64,000 nucleotides of DNA from NCBI GenBank assembly GCA_963716865.1, contig CAVQUF010000003.1, positions 124,001 through 188,000 of the forward strand, written 5' to 3'. Of this stretch, positions 32,948 to 41,515 are shown one piece after another. The notes under the pieces were generated by a model. It did no database searches. It saw only the letters and a list, made by a program, of their open reading frames with translations, and was not told where the DNA came from. A program made the position numbers and the translations under genes. This DNA comes from AC-32 sp963716865. Lineage in GTDB: Bacteria; Actinomycetota; Thermoleophilia; Gaiellales; Gaiellaceae. Position 1 is the first letter of the stretch; every line of letters starts with the position of its first letter.

Positions 32948-34414
32948 GTGCGGCTGACAGACGAGAATGAAACCGTGCAGGTAGCAGGCGATCCGGGATG
33001 GAAACACCATCGTGAGCGCGGCGGACTCGTCGTCTCGGCGCTCTTCTTCTTTCCCCGGGGCGGCTCGGCGCAGGTCACGCGTTCGCTCGCTCGCGCTCTG
33101 CCGGCCGCAGGCTGGCAGCCGACGCTCGCCGCGGGCTCGCTCGGACAGCCGGGCGAGCCGACCCACGCGGCCAGCTTCTTCGCCGGGATCGACCTCCACG
33201 CGCTCGACTACTCGCCCGCGCTCGAGCTTGCGGAGCCACTGGCTGCGCCCGTTCCCTTCCAGCCCTCCTACGAGGATCGTCCGGGTGCGCCCGATCGGAT
33301 CTTTGCCGCCGTCGACGATGCCGCCTACGAACGGCTCGTCGCTGCCTGGATCGAGCTGCTCGCGCGCGCCGGTGCGGGCGCGGCCGACCTGCTCCATCTG
33401 CACCACCTGACGCCCGCGAACGAGGCCGCCGCCCGCGGCTTCCCCTCGCTGCCCGTGCTGGGCCAGCTGCACGGGACCGAGCTCGCCATGCTGCGCCTGA
33501 TCGAGACAGGGGCGCCGTCGGGCTGGCGCTATGCTCAGGATTGGGGCCGGCGGCTGCGAGCCTGGGCGCGACGCTGCGCCCTCCTGGTCGTGCCGCCCGG
33601 GGCGGAGGCCGACGCGGCCCTCCTTCTCGGCCTCGAGCGGGCGAAGCTGCGCGGCCTCCCGAGCGGCGTCGAGCTCGAGCGCTTCTCGCCGCGACCGCTC
33701 GCAGTGGACGAGCGACTCGCGTTTTGGCGCCGCTGGCTCGTCGAGCAGCCGCGCGGCTGGGACGAGAGCGGCCGCCCGGGGAGCATCGCCTACCGTGACG
33801 AGGAGCTCGCTCCCTTCCGGGCCGGCGGCCCTGTCTTCCTCTACGTCGGTCGCTACACGGCGGTCAAGCGCCTGCCGCTCCTGATCAGCGCCCACGCGCG
33901 TGCGGTTGCGCGGCTCGGCAGGCCTGTGCCGCTCGTGCTCGTCGGCGGCCATCCGGGCGAGTGGGAGGGAGAGCATCCGCTCGCCACGGCGCGGCGGATC
34001 GGGAACCGGCAGGTCTTCCTGGCCGGCTGGTGCCCGCACGAGGAGCTGCCGCAGGCGCTGCATGCGGCCGACGCGCTCGTCCTGCCCTCCGTCGCCGAGG
34101 CGTTCGGGCTCGTCCTGGTCGAGGCGATGGCCTGCGGCCTGCCCGTGATCGCCTGCCGGACGCCTGGCCCGGCGGCGATCGTCGCCGACGGAAAGACGGG
34201 CTGGCTCATCCCGCCCGACGACGAGGACGCGCTCGTCGAGGCACTCGTCAGCGCCGCCACCGGCCAGGAGGAACGCCGGGCGTGTGGCCGACGCGCTCAG
34301 ACAGAGAGCCGCCGATACGGCTGGACAGAAATCGCTCGTCGCTTCGCCTCCCTGTACGAGGAACTGCTCGCCTCCTCGCCCAGGGCGCAGGTTGCGCGGG
34401 GGCGGCCCGCTTGA
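32948..34414 (+). CDS. GT4-type glycosyltransferase, 488 aa
   Basis: A GT-B fold: N-terminal Rossmann part (VVSALFFFPRGGSAQVTRSLARALPAAGWQPTLAAG, VLGQLHGTELAML), then the C-terminal donor site (FLYVGRYTAVKRLPLLISA, LVLVGGHPGEWE, VFLAGWCPHEELPQALHAADALVLPSVAEAFGLVLVEAMACGLPVIA). The E-A-F-G-L-V-L-V-E motif is the GT4 donor-phosphate signature. Acceptor and sugar are unknown. The GTG at 32948 gives the longest frame; GTG 32975 is an alternative start. Confidence 0.9.
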   Translation: MRLTDENETVQVAGDPGWKHHRERGGLVVSALFFFPRGGSAQVTRSLARALPAAGWQPTLAAGSLGQPGEPTHAASFFAGIDLHALDYSPALELAEPLAAPVPFQPSYEDRPGAPDRIFAAVDDAAYERLVAAWIELLARAGAGAADLLHLHHLTPANEAAARGFPSLPVLGQLHGTELAMLRLIETGAPSGWRYAQDWGRRLRAWARRCALLVVPPGAEADAALLLGLERAKLRGLPSGVELERFSPRPLAVDERLAFWRRWLVEQPRGWDESGRPGSIAYRDEELAPFRAGGPVFLYVGRYTAVKRLPLLISAHARAVARLGRPVPLVLVGGHPGEWEGEHPLATARRIGNRQVFLAGWCPHEELPQALHAADALVLPSVAEAFGLVLVEAMACGLPVIACRTPGPAAIVADGKTGWLIPPDDEDALVEALVSAATGQEERRACGRRAQTESRRYGWTEIARRFASLYEELLASSPRAQVARGRPA

Positions 34415-34506
34415 CCAGAGGCCGCTCACACTGTTCGGGTCGACCGAGGCGCTCACCGATTCTCGCAGCGCTCGCCGAGGATCTCGACCGCGACGGGCAG
34501 GCTGTC

Positions 34507-34821
34507 CTAGCTCGTCTGCCGAAGCCCCTCGTCGTGCAGCCGCTTGACGGCCTGGTAGAGCGCCCGCAGCCGGTCGCCGCCGCCATTCGGGACGCTCAGC
34601 GCGTAGAAGACCGCCTCGGCCCCGTCTCCGCCCAGGGTGACCGGGTCGGCGGTGTCCTCGATGAGCCGGAGCTCGATCGCGTCGGCCACGGCCCGAGCCC
34701 CTGCGGCTCCCTCGGCGCCAGGCTCGTGCGCCGCCTTCACCCTCAGCTTCTCCGCCATCAGCGTCGCCGCTCGCTCATCGAGCGGGTACGGCTGGCTGGC
34801 GACCTCGAACACGACCTCCAC
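34507..34821 (-). CDS. Hypothetical protein, 104 aa
   Basis: The GTG at 34821 is chosen because the longer frame to 34980 overlaps the clpP start region. MEVVFEVASQPYPLDERAATLMAEKLRVKAAHE, then AVADAIELRLIEDTADPVTLGGDGAEAVFYAL and LRALYQAVKRLHDEG, suggests a small alpha/beta domain. It has no membrane segments, and the family is not recognised. It is divergent from clpP with about 100 bp between. Confidence 0.6.
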   Translation of the reverse strand: MEVVFEVASQPYPLDERAATLMAEKLRVKAAHEPGAEGAAGARAVADAIELRLIEDTADPVTLGGDGAEAVFYALSVPNGGGDRLRALYQAVKRLHDEGLRQTS

Positions 34822-34918
34822 TCGGCTGAGCCTATCTCCGCCATGCCGGGCGTGCCGTGATGCTCCCGGGCGTCGGTCTTCTCGCTGGGCTTGAGGACAG
34901 CTGCAAGAGTGAACAGCG

Positions 34919-35530
34919 ATGAGCCCGTTGATTCCGATGGTGGTCGAACAGACCGTGCAGGGAGAGCGCGCCTTTGACATCTACTCGCGCCTCCTCAACG
35001 AGCGGATCATCTTCCTCGGCACACCGATCGACGACGAGATCGCCAACCTGACCATCGCGGAACTGCTCCATCTCGAGTCCGACGACCCCGACAAGGACAT
35101 CTCGCTCCACATCAACTGCCCGGGCGGCTCCGTCTACGCCGGCCTCGCCATCTACGACACGATGCAGTTCGTCAAGCCTGCGATCGCGACCATCTCCGTC
35201 GGGATCGCGATGTCGCTGGGTGCGCTCCTGCTTGCCGCCGGGGCGAAGGGCAAACGGATGGCGCTCCCGAACGCGAAGATCCTGATCCACCAGCTCAGGG
35301 GCGGCTTCGAGGGGCAGGCGAGCGATATCGAGATCCAGGCCCGCGAGACGATCGCGGTCAAGCGGCGGCTGGAGGAGATCGTCGCTCAGCACAGCGGGCA
35401 GTCGCTCATCAAGGTCTCCAAGGACATGGAGCGCGACTACTTCATGACCGCAGAGGAAGCGGTGGCGTATGGCCTCATCGACAAGGTGCTCGCGCGCCGC
35501 TTCGAGCCCGATGCACGACCGGCCGTGTAG
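34919..35530 (+). CDS. clpP: ATP-dependent Clp protease proteolytic subunit
   Basis: The protein has 203 residues. It forms the tetradecameric serine protease barrel that degrades unfolded proteins with ClpX or ClpC. The catalytic triad is Ser99 (GIAMSLGA, where most have GMAASMGA), His124 (ILIHQL) and Asp173 (RDYFMTAEEA). LHINCPGGSVYAGLAIYDTMQF is the oxyanion and substrate-strand region. It is a lone clpP without clpX next to it, so it may be one of several paralogues. No obvious propeptide. Confidence 0.95.
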   Translation: MSPLIPMVVEQTVQGERAFDIYSRLLNERIIFLGTPIDDEIANLTIAELLHLESDDPDKDISLHINCPGGSVYAGLAIYDTMQFVKPAIATISVGIAMSLGALLLAAGAKGKRMALPNAKILIHQLRGGFEGQASDIEIQARETIAVKRRLEEIVAQHSGQSLIKVSKDMERDYFMTAEEAVAYGLIDKVLARRFEPDARPAV

Positions 35531-35646
35531 CGGTCCGCGTCGAGAACCGCAGCGCCAGGCGTGGTTGAGCCGGCGCCGGGCAGTCACGGTCGTGTCCCGG
35601 TGGCGCAGCCGGCGGAGTTGGAGCGCGAGATCCGCTCCCCGGCTGA

Positions 35647-36153
35647 TCAGCCAGTTCGCGTGAGTTGCTCGTCGATCCAGGCGTTCGCTTCGGCCGCCTC
35701 GACGCCGCGCGCCAGGGCAATCTCATTCGAGAGAAGCTGACGTGCTTTCACGAAGAGATCCCTTTCGCCCGGAGAGAGCTGCGACTTGGTGCCTTTCGCG
35801 GACAGTGTCCACCCCCGATGCGCGCTGTCACGGATGATCTCTGCGAGCTCGATGGGATCGCCACCTGACAGCTTCGCCTGCGAATCCCTCCGGCGCTTGA
35901 GCCAGGGAACCCTGCCGACGGCGGGATCTGCACCCAGCGTCTTCTGCACCCGGGACATGTCCGCCTCGCTCGCCAGCGGCCGCAGCAGCTCGTGTGCGCG
36001 CTCGATCGGCAGCTCCACCGAGAGCCCGCCCGCGAGCGCAAGCACGATGACCTCTTGCCGCTTGCCGAGGACGACCCTTCTCTCCCTGGCTGCCACGTGC
36101 CCCGCCCCGTGCGAGGCGTAGACGACCATGTCCCCGACTGCCAGTCGCACCAC
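35647..36153 (-). CDS. CarD-family transcriptional regulator
   Basis: The protein has 168 residues from the GTG at 36153 (a GTG one codon later is equally possible). The N-terminal Tudor-like RNA-polymerase-interaction domain (LAVGDMVVYASHGAGHVAARERRVV, then VIVLALAGGLSVELPIERA) is followed by a helical DNA-binding domain (KLSGGDPIELAEIIRDSAHRG, ERDLFVKARQLLSNEIALARGV). CarD proteins bind RNAP beta and stabilise the open promoter complex. Length matches the mycobacterial type. Confidence 0.9.
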   Translation of the reverse strand: MVRLAVGDMVVYASHGAGHVAARERRVVLGKRQEVIVLALAGGLSVELPIERAHELLRPLASEADMSRVQKTLGADPAVGRVPWLKRRRDSQAKLSGGDPIELAEIIRDSAHRGWTLSAKGTKSQLSPGERDLFVKARQLLSNEIALARGVEAAEANAWIDEQLTRTG

Positions 36154-36556
36154 GGCAGGGTAGCGGCCGCTTCGCACTGTCCGGAAGCACGCTGGCGCCG
36201 GCGCTCATTCGTACAGCGCCGGCGACGCCACCGGCGGCTCCGACGAAGCAGCAGGCTTCAAGGATCGCTAGCTGCCTGCCGAGCGGCACCGCGCCACTCT
36301 CCCACTCGGTTGCAGAGAGAGTGTCGAGTTCAAGCGGCTCGAGGGTGGCGGCATGGGCCTGGAGGCGATCGACGTGCTCCCGCGGGCGCCGTAGGAGGAG
36401 CGTGGTGATCGTTCTCTCCGGTGCGGCGATCGCCATGGAAGACAGGCATCGCCTGGACCTCACCTGCAGCCCTCACCGTTCCCTCCTACCCCCTTGAAGC
36501 GCTCTTCGCACCTTTGGTCGAGAGCAAGAGAACCCGCATACAGCCGGGGTAGCCCT
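36154..36556. other. Region between carD-like and ATP-grasp genes
   Basis: A minus frame from 36435 reads MAIAAPERTITTLLLRRPREHVDRLQAHAATLEPLELDTLSATEW and might be a small protein, but it runs on into the CarD gene in another frame and has no clear ribosome site. No gene is called. Confidence 0.35.
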
Positions 36557-37816
36557 CTACCCGTCCGACGGATCGCCGATCACGATCTCGAGACGACCAT
36601 GGGCCGTGCGCAACGCTTGCTCGACCTCGTCGGGCGTCTCGCCGCGGGCGAAGAGGAAGCCGAGGTAGCGGTCGCCCTCGGGCAGCGGCCGAACAGGCCG
36701 ACCGCACGCGATCGAGATCTCAAGCCCGGTTACCCCGGGTAGCGCCAGGGCCTCGTCCTGCCCGCGCACCTCCTCGAGCACTCCTCCCCTCGGAATCGGC
36801 AGCATCATCACTCCGGAGGCGGCCTCCTCGCGGGCCAGGCCGTCGAGGGGAAGCCCGAGGGCGTGGCGGAGGATGAGCTCCTCGAGGCTCACGCCCAGCC
36901 CGAAGCGCAAAGACCGCGAGCAGAGCCCGCCGATCGAGCGCGCAGCGAGCTCGAGCAGCCACGCTCGGGTGCCGTCGATCCTGAGCTCGGCGTGGATCGG
37001 CCCCTCGACTAAGCCGAGGGCGGAGGCGGCACCGGCGGTCGCGCGGGTGATCGTCTCGAGAGTCTCAGCCGGCAGGCGCGAGGGGGTGACATAAATCGTC
37101 TCCTCGAAGTAGGGACCCTCGAGGGGATTGGGCTTGTCGAAGACCGCCAAGACCTTGAGGGCGCCATCCCGAAGCAGGCCCTCGACAGCGACCTCGACGC
37201 CTGGGAGGTAGCGCTCCACAAGCAGCGGCCCGTCCGGGTCCTCCCCAGCCTCGCGCAGGATCGCCCGGATCCGCGCGGCGGCCGCGGCCGCGGCGGGCGG
37301 GTCGTCAGCGCGGATGACGCCACGGCTCGCCGAGAGCGAGACGGGCTTAACGACGCAGGGAGAACCGACCTCGGCGGCGAGGAGGGCGACGTCCGCTCGC
37401 GGGCCCGCGACCCGGTACTCGGGCTGGGAAAGGCCGGCGGCCGCGAACGCCCGGCGCATCGCCACCTTGTCCCGCGCTGCCGCCACGGCCTCGGACGGGT
37501 TGTGCGCGAGGCCGAGGCGTTCGGCGGCGAGCGCGGCGATGAGGACACCTTGATCGTCGATTGCCACGACGGCGTCGAGGGGCGTCCACTCGGCGAGGGC
37601 GACGATGGCCTGGGCGGCGGCCTCCGGGCGGCGCAGGTTGACACGCAACGCCCGGTCTCCCATCACCCCGGCGAGCGCCTGCCGCCGCTCGGAGGCGACC
37701 ACCACTTCGGCACCCAGCGAAGCCGCCGCGTCGAGGAAGTCCCTTGCCCGGTACGTCGCCGTGGGCAGCACAAGAAGCAGGCAGGACACCCGGTATCCTA
37801 GCTGGGGAACCGTCAC
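36557..37816 (-). CDS. ATP-grasp ligase-like protein, 419 aa
   Basis: An N-terminal pre-ATP-grasp domain (LLVLPTATYRARDFLDAAASLGAEVVVASE) is followed by the ATP-grasp core: DKVAMRRAFAAAGLSQPEY, SPCVVKPVSLSASRGVIRADD (nucleotide Lys and flexible loop), LLVERYLPGVEVAVEGLL, and IHAELRIDGTRAWLLELAARSIGG (Mg-binding acidic pair). These enzymes join a carboxylate to an amine or thiol through an acyl phosphate; relatives make dipeptides or peptide-modified products. The substrate is unknown. It is divergent from nfuA with a 32-bp gap, so the promoters overlap. Confidence 0.85.
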   Translation of the reverse strand: MTVPQLGYRVSCLLLVLPTATYRARDFLDAAASLGAEVVVASERRQALAGVMGDRALRVNLRRPEAAAQAIVALAEWTPLDAVVAIDDQGVLIAALAAERLGLAHNPSEAVAAARDKVAMRRAFAAAGLSQPEYRVAGPRADVALLAAEVGSPCVVKPVSLSASRGVIRADDPPAAAAAAARIRAILREAGEDPDGPLLVERYLPGVEVAVEGLLRDGALKVLAVFDKPNPLEGPYFEETIYVTPSRLPAETLETITRATAGAASALGLVEGPIHAELRIDGTRAWLLELAARSIGGLCSRSLRFGLGVSLEELILRHALGLPLDGLAREEAASGVMMLPIPRGGVLEEVRGQDEALALPGVTGLEISIACGRPVRPLPEGDRYLGFLFARGETPDEVEQALRTAHGRLEIVIGDPSDG

Positions 37817-37848
37817 GCGACGGACGGGCGTTCGAGCGAAAGCGATCC

Positions 37849-38499
37849 ATGACCGCCGATGACAGCGACGGCCGGGAGCCGGTCGTTTGGATCACCGACC
37901 TGGCCCGGGAGAAGGTGCTCCGGGTCCGCGCCGAGCAGCCCAACCCCGAGCACCTCGCGCTCAGGATCGAGGTGATCGGGATCTCGGGCGGCGAGTACGA
38001 GAGCACCGCGTCTTTCCCGCTCCTCGAGTACGCCGGACCCGACGACGTCGTCCAGCACCACGACGGCCTGGCGATCGTCATCCCCGCGGATAGCGTCGAG
38101 AAGCTGCGCGGCGCCACCATCGATCTCGAGGGAAACCTGATCCTCGGCTCCCTCGTCATCATCAACCCCAACAGCCCGAGCCCGGCCGTCGCGGCGGCGG
38201 GCCGGCCGCCCCCCGATCTCAGCGGCGATATCGCCCAGCAGGTCCTGCAGATCCTCGCCGAGCAGATCAACCCGAGTATCGCCGCCCACGGCGGCTACGC
38301 CGAGCTCGTCGCCGTGGAGGACTCGACCGCCTACCTGCGCCTGAGCGGCGGCTGTCAGGGCTGCGCCATGGCGCCTGTCACCCTAACGCAGGGGATCGAG
38401 GTCGCCATCACGGGGGCGGTGCCCGAGATCACTCGGGTCGTCGACGCCACCGACCACGCGAGCGGCACCAACCCGTACTTCGAGGCGGCCAAGAAGTAG
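37849..38499 (+). CDS. NfuA-like Fe-S carrier
   Basis: The protein has 216 residues. Residues 1-105 match the A-type (IscA/HesB-like) domain of NfuA, without the usual Cys ligands. Residues 123-205 are the NifU C-terminal domain with the CxxC that holds a bridging 4Fe-4S cluster (LRLSGGCQGCAMAPVTLTQGIE). NfuA delivers Fe-S clusters to target enzymes and protects them under oxidative or low-iron stress. The same layout as E. coli NfuA supports the call. Confidence 0.9.
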   Translation: MTADDSDGREPVVWITDLAREKVLRVRAEQPNPEHLALRIEVIGISGGEYESTASFPLLEYAGPDDVVQHHDGLAIVIPADSVEKLRGATIDLEGNLILGSLVIINPNSPSPAVAAAGRPPPDLSGDIAQQVLQILAEQINPSIAAHGGYAELVAVEDSTAYLRLSGGCQGCAMAPVTLTQGIEVAITGAVPEITRVVDATDHASGTNPYFEAAKK

Positions 38500-38522
38500 C
38501 GCAACGGGGCGCGCGGCCAGTT

Positions 38523-38540
38523 CCGCGGGAGTTCCCGCGG
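38523..38540. terminator. Palindrome after the nfuA-like gene
   Basis: CCGCGGGA and TCCCGCGG separated by GT, 24 nt past the stop. It can act as a hairpin terminator or a dyad protein site; no T-run follows. Confidence 0.4.
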
Positions 38541-38864
38541 GAGACGTGGTGGCTATTCCCACACCCACGCAGGTAATGCCACAACGGGGACATGGCCTTC
38601 GCGGACGGATCGGGCGCGGCCATACCGGCCGGGCTCCTAAACGCAAGAAGTACTGCCACAACGGGGACGTGGCCTTCGCCCCCATCACGCGTTGGCACGC
38701 TGGCCGCCCACGCGACCGACGGTACCTTGGCCGGAACCGCTCCACACGCGACCGCGGCACTGGGGTCATGTGCGAAGGAAGAGAGCAGCATCTCTGGCCG
38801 GTTGGCGCACTTCAGCAGAAGGCGAGAGCTTCCGCGGGATCGAACCGCTCCGGTGCCCTTCGTG
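38541..38864. repeat. Gene-free stretch with a 26-bp direct repeat
   Basis: Positions 38577-38602 and 38654-38679 carry the same 26 bases with one mismatch (TGCCACAACGGGGAC[A/G]TGGCC and on), 77 bp apart. Each starts TGCCAC and ends CTTCGC. No coding frame is supported across the region. Confidence 0.6.
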
Positions 38865-39206
38865 CTACTGAGCGTGGCGCTCAAAGCGCGCCTGCTCCGC
38901 CGCCGTCCGCTCGGCCGCGGGAACCGCTTCGAGCCGCTCATCGGGAATCTCCTCGCCACTTTCGATGGAGCGTCCGTAGGTGCCTTCGATAAGTCGCTGC
39001 TCCGCGCGCTCAACAGCGGCGAGCTCAGCGCGCAGGTCATCGGCCTGTCCCTCGTCGAATTCTTCTTCGTAGAGCTGCGACGCGGCATCCGCCATCTCGT
39101 CTTGCCCAGCCAGCTCTTCCCTGCCGGGAACGCTGAGTCGAGCGACCGCTTGCTCGATCCGGACGCGCTCGCGGCGAAGAAGGTCTCGGGCTCTTTCGAG
39201 CTCCAT
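38865..39206 (-). CDS. TraR/DksA-like protein lacking the zinc cysteines, 113 aa
   Basis: MELERARDLLRRERVRIEQAV and ELAAVERAEQRLIEGTYGRSIESGEEIPDERLEAVPAAERTAAEQARFE follow the DksA/YteA pattern (G-T-Y-G-x-C-x-x-C-G-x-x-I-P-x-E-R-L-E-A-x-P) with Ser and Glu at the Cys positions. It should keep the coiled-coil tip that enters the RNAP secondary channel but not bind zinc. Cysteine-free DksA variants are known in other bacteria and are less sensitive to oxidation. Confidence 0.85.
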   Translation of the reverse strand: MELERARDLLRRERVRIEQAVARLSVPGREELAGQDEMADAASQLYEEEFDEGQADDLRAELAAVERAEQRLIEGTYGRSIESGEEIPDERLEAVPAAERTAAEQARFERHAQ

Positions 39207-39288
39207 CTGGTCAGTGCAGTGTTGCAGACAGCTTGCCGCCGACAAATAGCCCCGGCGGCCGGTGAAGGAACGGGCGTATTCTGGTGAC

Positions 39289-39666
39289 GTGAACAGCAAG
39301 CCGACCGAGATCGCGCGGGAGGGCTTGGAGGCTTGGCGGAAGGGCGACTTCGAAACGATCGAGGAGATCCTCGACCGGAATGTGGAGTGGCATGCGACCG
39401 AGCCCGGGGAGTGGGACTGCCACGGCCGAGACGACGTCATGCAGACGCTTCGCGAGCGGTACGAGCAGGGCTTCGCCAAGGGCGACTTGCAGTTCTTGGA
39501 AGGCGGAGAGCACGCTGTGATCGTCGTCGCGCACCCGAACGAGATCGGCGGCCCGGACTGGCCGTCTGAGACCGCGACCGTTATGCAATTCCGGAACGAG
39601 CGCGTCGTCTCAATGCAGGACTACCGAACCGAAGCAGAGGCCCTTGCGGCTGTCGAGCAGAGGTAG
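39289..39666 (+). CDS. SnoaL/NTF2-like protein, 125 aa
   Basis: The GTG at 39289 starts MNSKPTEIAREGLEAWRKGDFETIEEILDRNVEWHATEPGEWDCHGRDDVMQTLRERYEQGF, the characteristic helix and cone-shaped sheet start of SnoaL-like proteins. The end AATVMQFRNERVVSMQDYRTEAEALAAV-type segment (ATVMQFRNERVVSM) is the usual last strand pair. Members act as isomerases, cyclases or ligand carriers; the substrate is unknown. It is divergent from the DksA-like gene. Confidence 0.88.
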   Translation: MNSKPTEIAREGLEAWRKGDFETIEEILDRNVEWHATEPGEWDCHGRDDVMQTLRERYEQGFAKGDLQFLEGGEHAVIVVAHPNEIGGPDWPSETATVMQFRNERVVSMQDYRTEAEALAAVEQR

Positions 39667-40190
39667 CCCGGACACGCCGCGCTGCCGACACCGTGGCGTG
39701 CGCCATCGCCTGCTCTCGTTTGTGCGCTTCCTTCGCCATGAGTCCGGTTGCGGCGAATGGTTCGAGGAGCTGCCGCCGGACTGGGCGTTCGCGAGCCGCG
39801 TCGGCCGCGGCCCAGCGATCCCTCCTCGAGCATTGCCCTAGAGCTGCCGCCGGATTTGCTCTAGTCAGGCGGGTTCAGCCACACCGGCCATTCACCTTCG
39901 CCCACCATCACGGCGGCGGGGGTCCATGACCGGCGTCATGGCCCCCATTCCTGACCCCCAAGAGAAATGACTGATTTGCAGGGAAGAACGGCAAAAGGTC
40001 CACGATCCTCGCCCTTTTGGGGGCAACGATTGGCTCGTCTGCCAAACCAACCGCGCTCCTGGGTACGCGTCGATGCTCGGCCGCCGTGCCGGAAGATCCA
40101 AGAGGCTCTCACCGGAGTCACGGCGTAGAGAAGGTCATGGCCTCGACTCTCCTCGGCATCGATGCCGGGTCCCGCATCTCGCGGATTGGT
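39667..40190. other. Intergenic region with a strong palindrome
   Basis: No gene is supported. CCATGAC (39924-39930) and GTCATGG (39935-39941), flanked by G- and C-runs, form a stem with a 4-base loop (39918-39946), probably a terminator. GAGCTGCCGCCGGA occurs twice (near 39767 and 39841). Confidence 0.45.
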
Positions 40191-40514
40191 TCATGGCTGA
40201 TACAGCTCGCCCGTCTTCGCCGCCATGATGAAATCGTTGCGATGTAGGCCCGCGATCTTGTGCGTCCACCATGTGACCGTCGTCCTACCCCATTCGGTCA
40301 TCAGCGCAGGGTGATGCCTTTCTTTCTCTGCAAGCGCAGCAACCTTGTTCGTAAATTCCAACGCATGCGCGAAATCGTCGAATGAAAAGACTCGTCTGAG
40401 GCGTTTGATTCCATCGAGCTCCACGATTTCCCAGCCAGAGACTTGCGGATGAAATTCAGCGATCTCGGCCTCCGTCACGGGCGGTGCGTCCTTGCGGCAC
40501 GCGACGCACTTCAT
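40191..40514 (-). CDS. Pterin-4a-carbinolamine dehydratase-like protein
   Basis: The protein has 107 residues. The active-site signature EKERHHPALMTEWGRTTVTWWTHKIAGLHRNDFIMA carries the HHP and the distal THxxxGL His. The enzyme recycles tetrahydrobiopterin after aromatic amino-acid hydroxylation; in bacteria without the hydroxylase such proteins have other, partly unknown roles. A Cys pair near the N-terminus (KCVACRKDA) is extra. No hydroxylase gene lies nearby. Confidence 0.9.
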   Translation of the reverse strand: MKCVACRKDAPPVTEAEIAEFHPQVSGWEIVELDGIKRLRRVFSFDDFAHALEFTNKVAALAEKERHHPALMTEWGRTTVTWWTHKIAGLHRNDFIMAAKTGELYQP

Positions 40515-41515
40515 CTGCGTCAGTGTCTCAATCTCCTTGTCTCCCCTTGAATCGGCTCCTCGCAAGCGGCCTCTCGTATCTTCAGAGTACTGCTCACGGT
40601 AACGATCCCTGCCGGCTTTTCGAAGTACCGGTAGTCCCGGTCGCGGGGCGAAAGCACCGAGGCGGGCTCCGGCCGTCGCTGCCCCCCGCCCGGGCGTTCC
40701 CGCCGTACGCTGCCCCCGCGCCCGGGCGTTCCCGCAAACTCCGACAAGTCCCGGTGGGCAGCAAGGCGGATCGCGTCCCTCGGCCCCATTCAGGTCGAAT
40801 TCGATCATGGCCGCAGAACTCGGATGCGACTCTACCCGTCGAGGCAGTCGGCTTAGTCTGAGCCTTGACCTGTCCCGACGAGGTGCTGACGAGACGGTCA
40901 CCGATGCGGGATAATCCAAGTTCTGCTATTCGCGCGCATGCGTGTACCTGCATCTCGCCGCTACGTGCTTACCCGCCGCCGCGTTCGGCGAAGGTCTGAC
41001 TGCAGCAGTCGTCGGTAGGCGTGCGGGTCGCAGCGGACGGTCGCACTGACGATGTCGTCGACCCTTCGATTCACAAACGGAGAAGGGCCCGTTTTCACGA
41101 GCCCTTCTCTAGACCTTCGTTGAGTCGGTGTCGCTTTCGTCTACCTCATCCAGAAGGTATTCGGTGGGTTCTTCCTACGACCTTCGCGGTGAGGCTTCGT
41201 CCTACTTGCGATCCGGACTTAGCGCATTACCGATGTTCCTCCCGCGCGCGCGGAGCGGCATCAGGGATTTCACTGATTTCCGCCCGCGGCGTCGCGCACG
41301 CTGCAGGAGGGCGGCTCCCGACATTGGGGCAGACCCCTCCTCCGCACGGCCGACGCTCGCGCTCGGCTACGGACAGCTGCGTGAACCCGCCATTTCATGG
41401 GAGATCGAGCGGCTCGGACGAACATATCGCCGCAGGGGCCGAAGGTCAGAGTCGGATAGCCGGCTTTGAACGCGACCCGCCGCTGACACGACGCTCGCCG
41501 CCCGGTGGCCGACGT
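40515..41515. other. 1-kb gene-free region
   Basis: Apart from the 5' fragment of the 73-codon gene (40790-40850) and a hairpin GAGAAGGGC/GCCCTTCTC (41080-41109, 12-base loop), I see no gene. The longest frames give low-complexity Arg/Ser/Pro proteins typical of non-coding high-GC sequence. Confidence 0.5.
40790..40850 (-). pseudogene. 5' fragment of the 57469-57690 gene with its leader
   Basis: On the minus strand, TAGAGTCGCATC-x-GAGTTCTGCGG then ATG and codons MIEFDLNG match the leader and first eight codons at 57725-57665. After that the sequence is unrelated. It complements the truncated copy at 24343-24522, which holds only the 3' part. Confidence 0.65.

Noticed and set aside
33108..33120. 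CAGGCTGGCAGCCGAC as another three-box site
   Set aside because: It lies inside the glycosyltransferase coding sequence, and no partner boxes occur 11 or 21 bp away.
32798..34456. 552-codon open frame antisense to the glycosyltransferase
   Set aside because: The GT-B motifs on the plus strand are unambiguous; the antisense protein has no recognisable domain.
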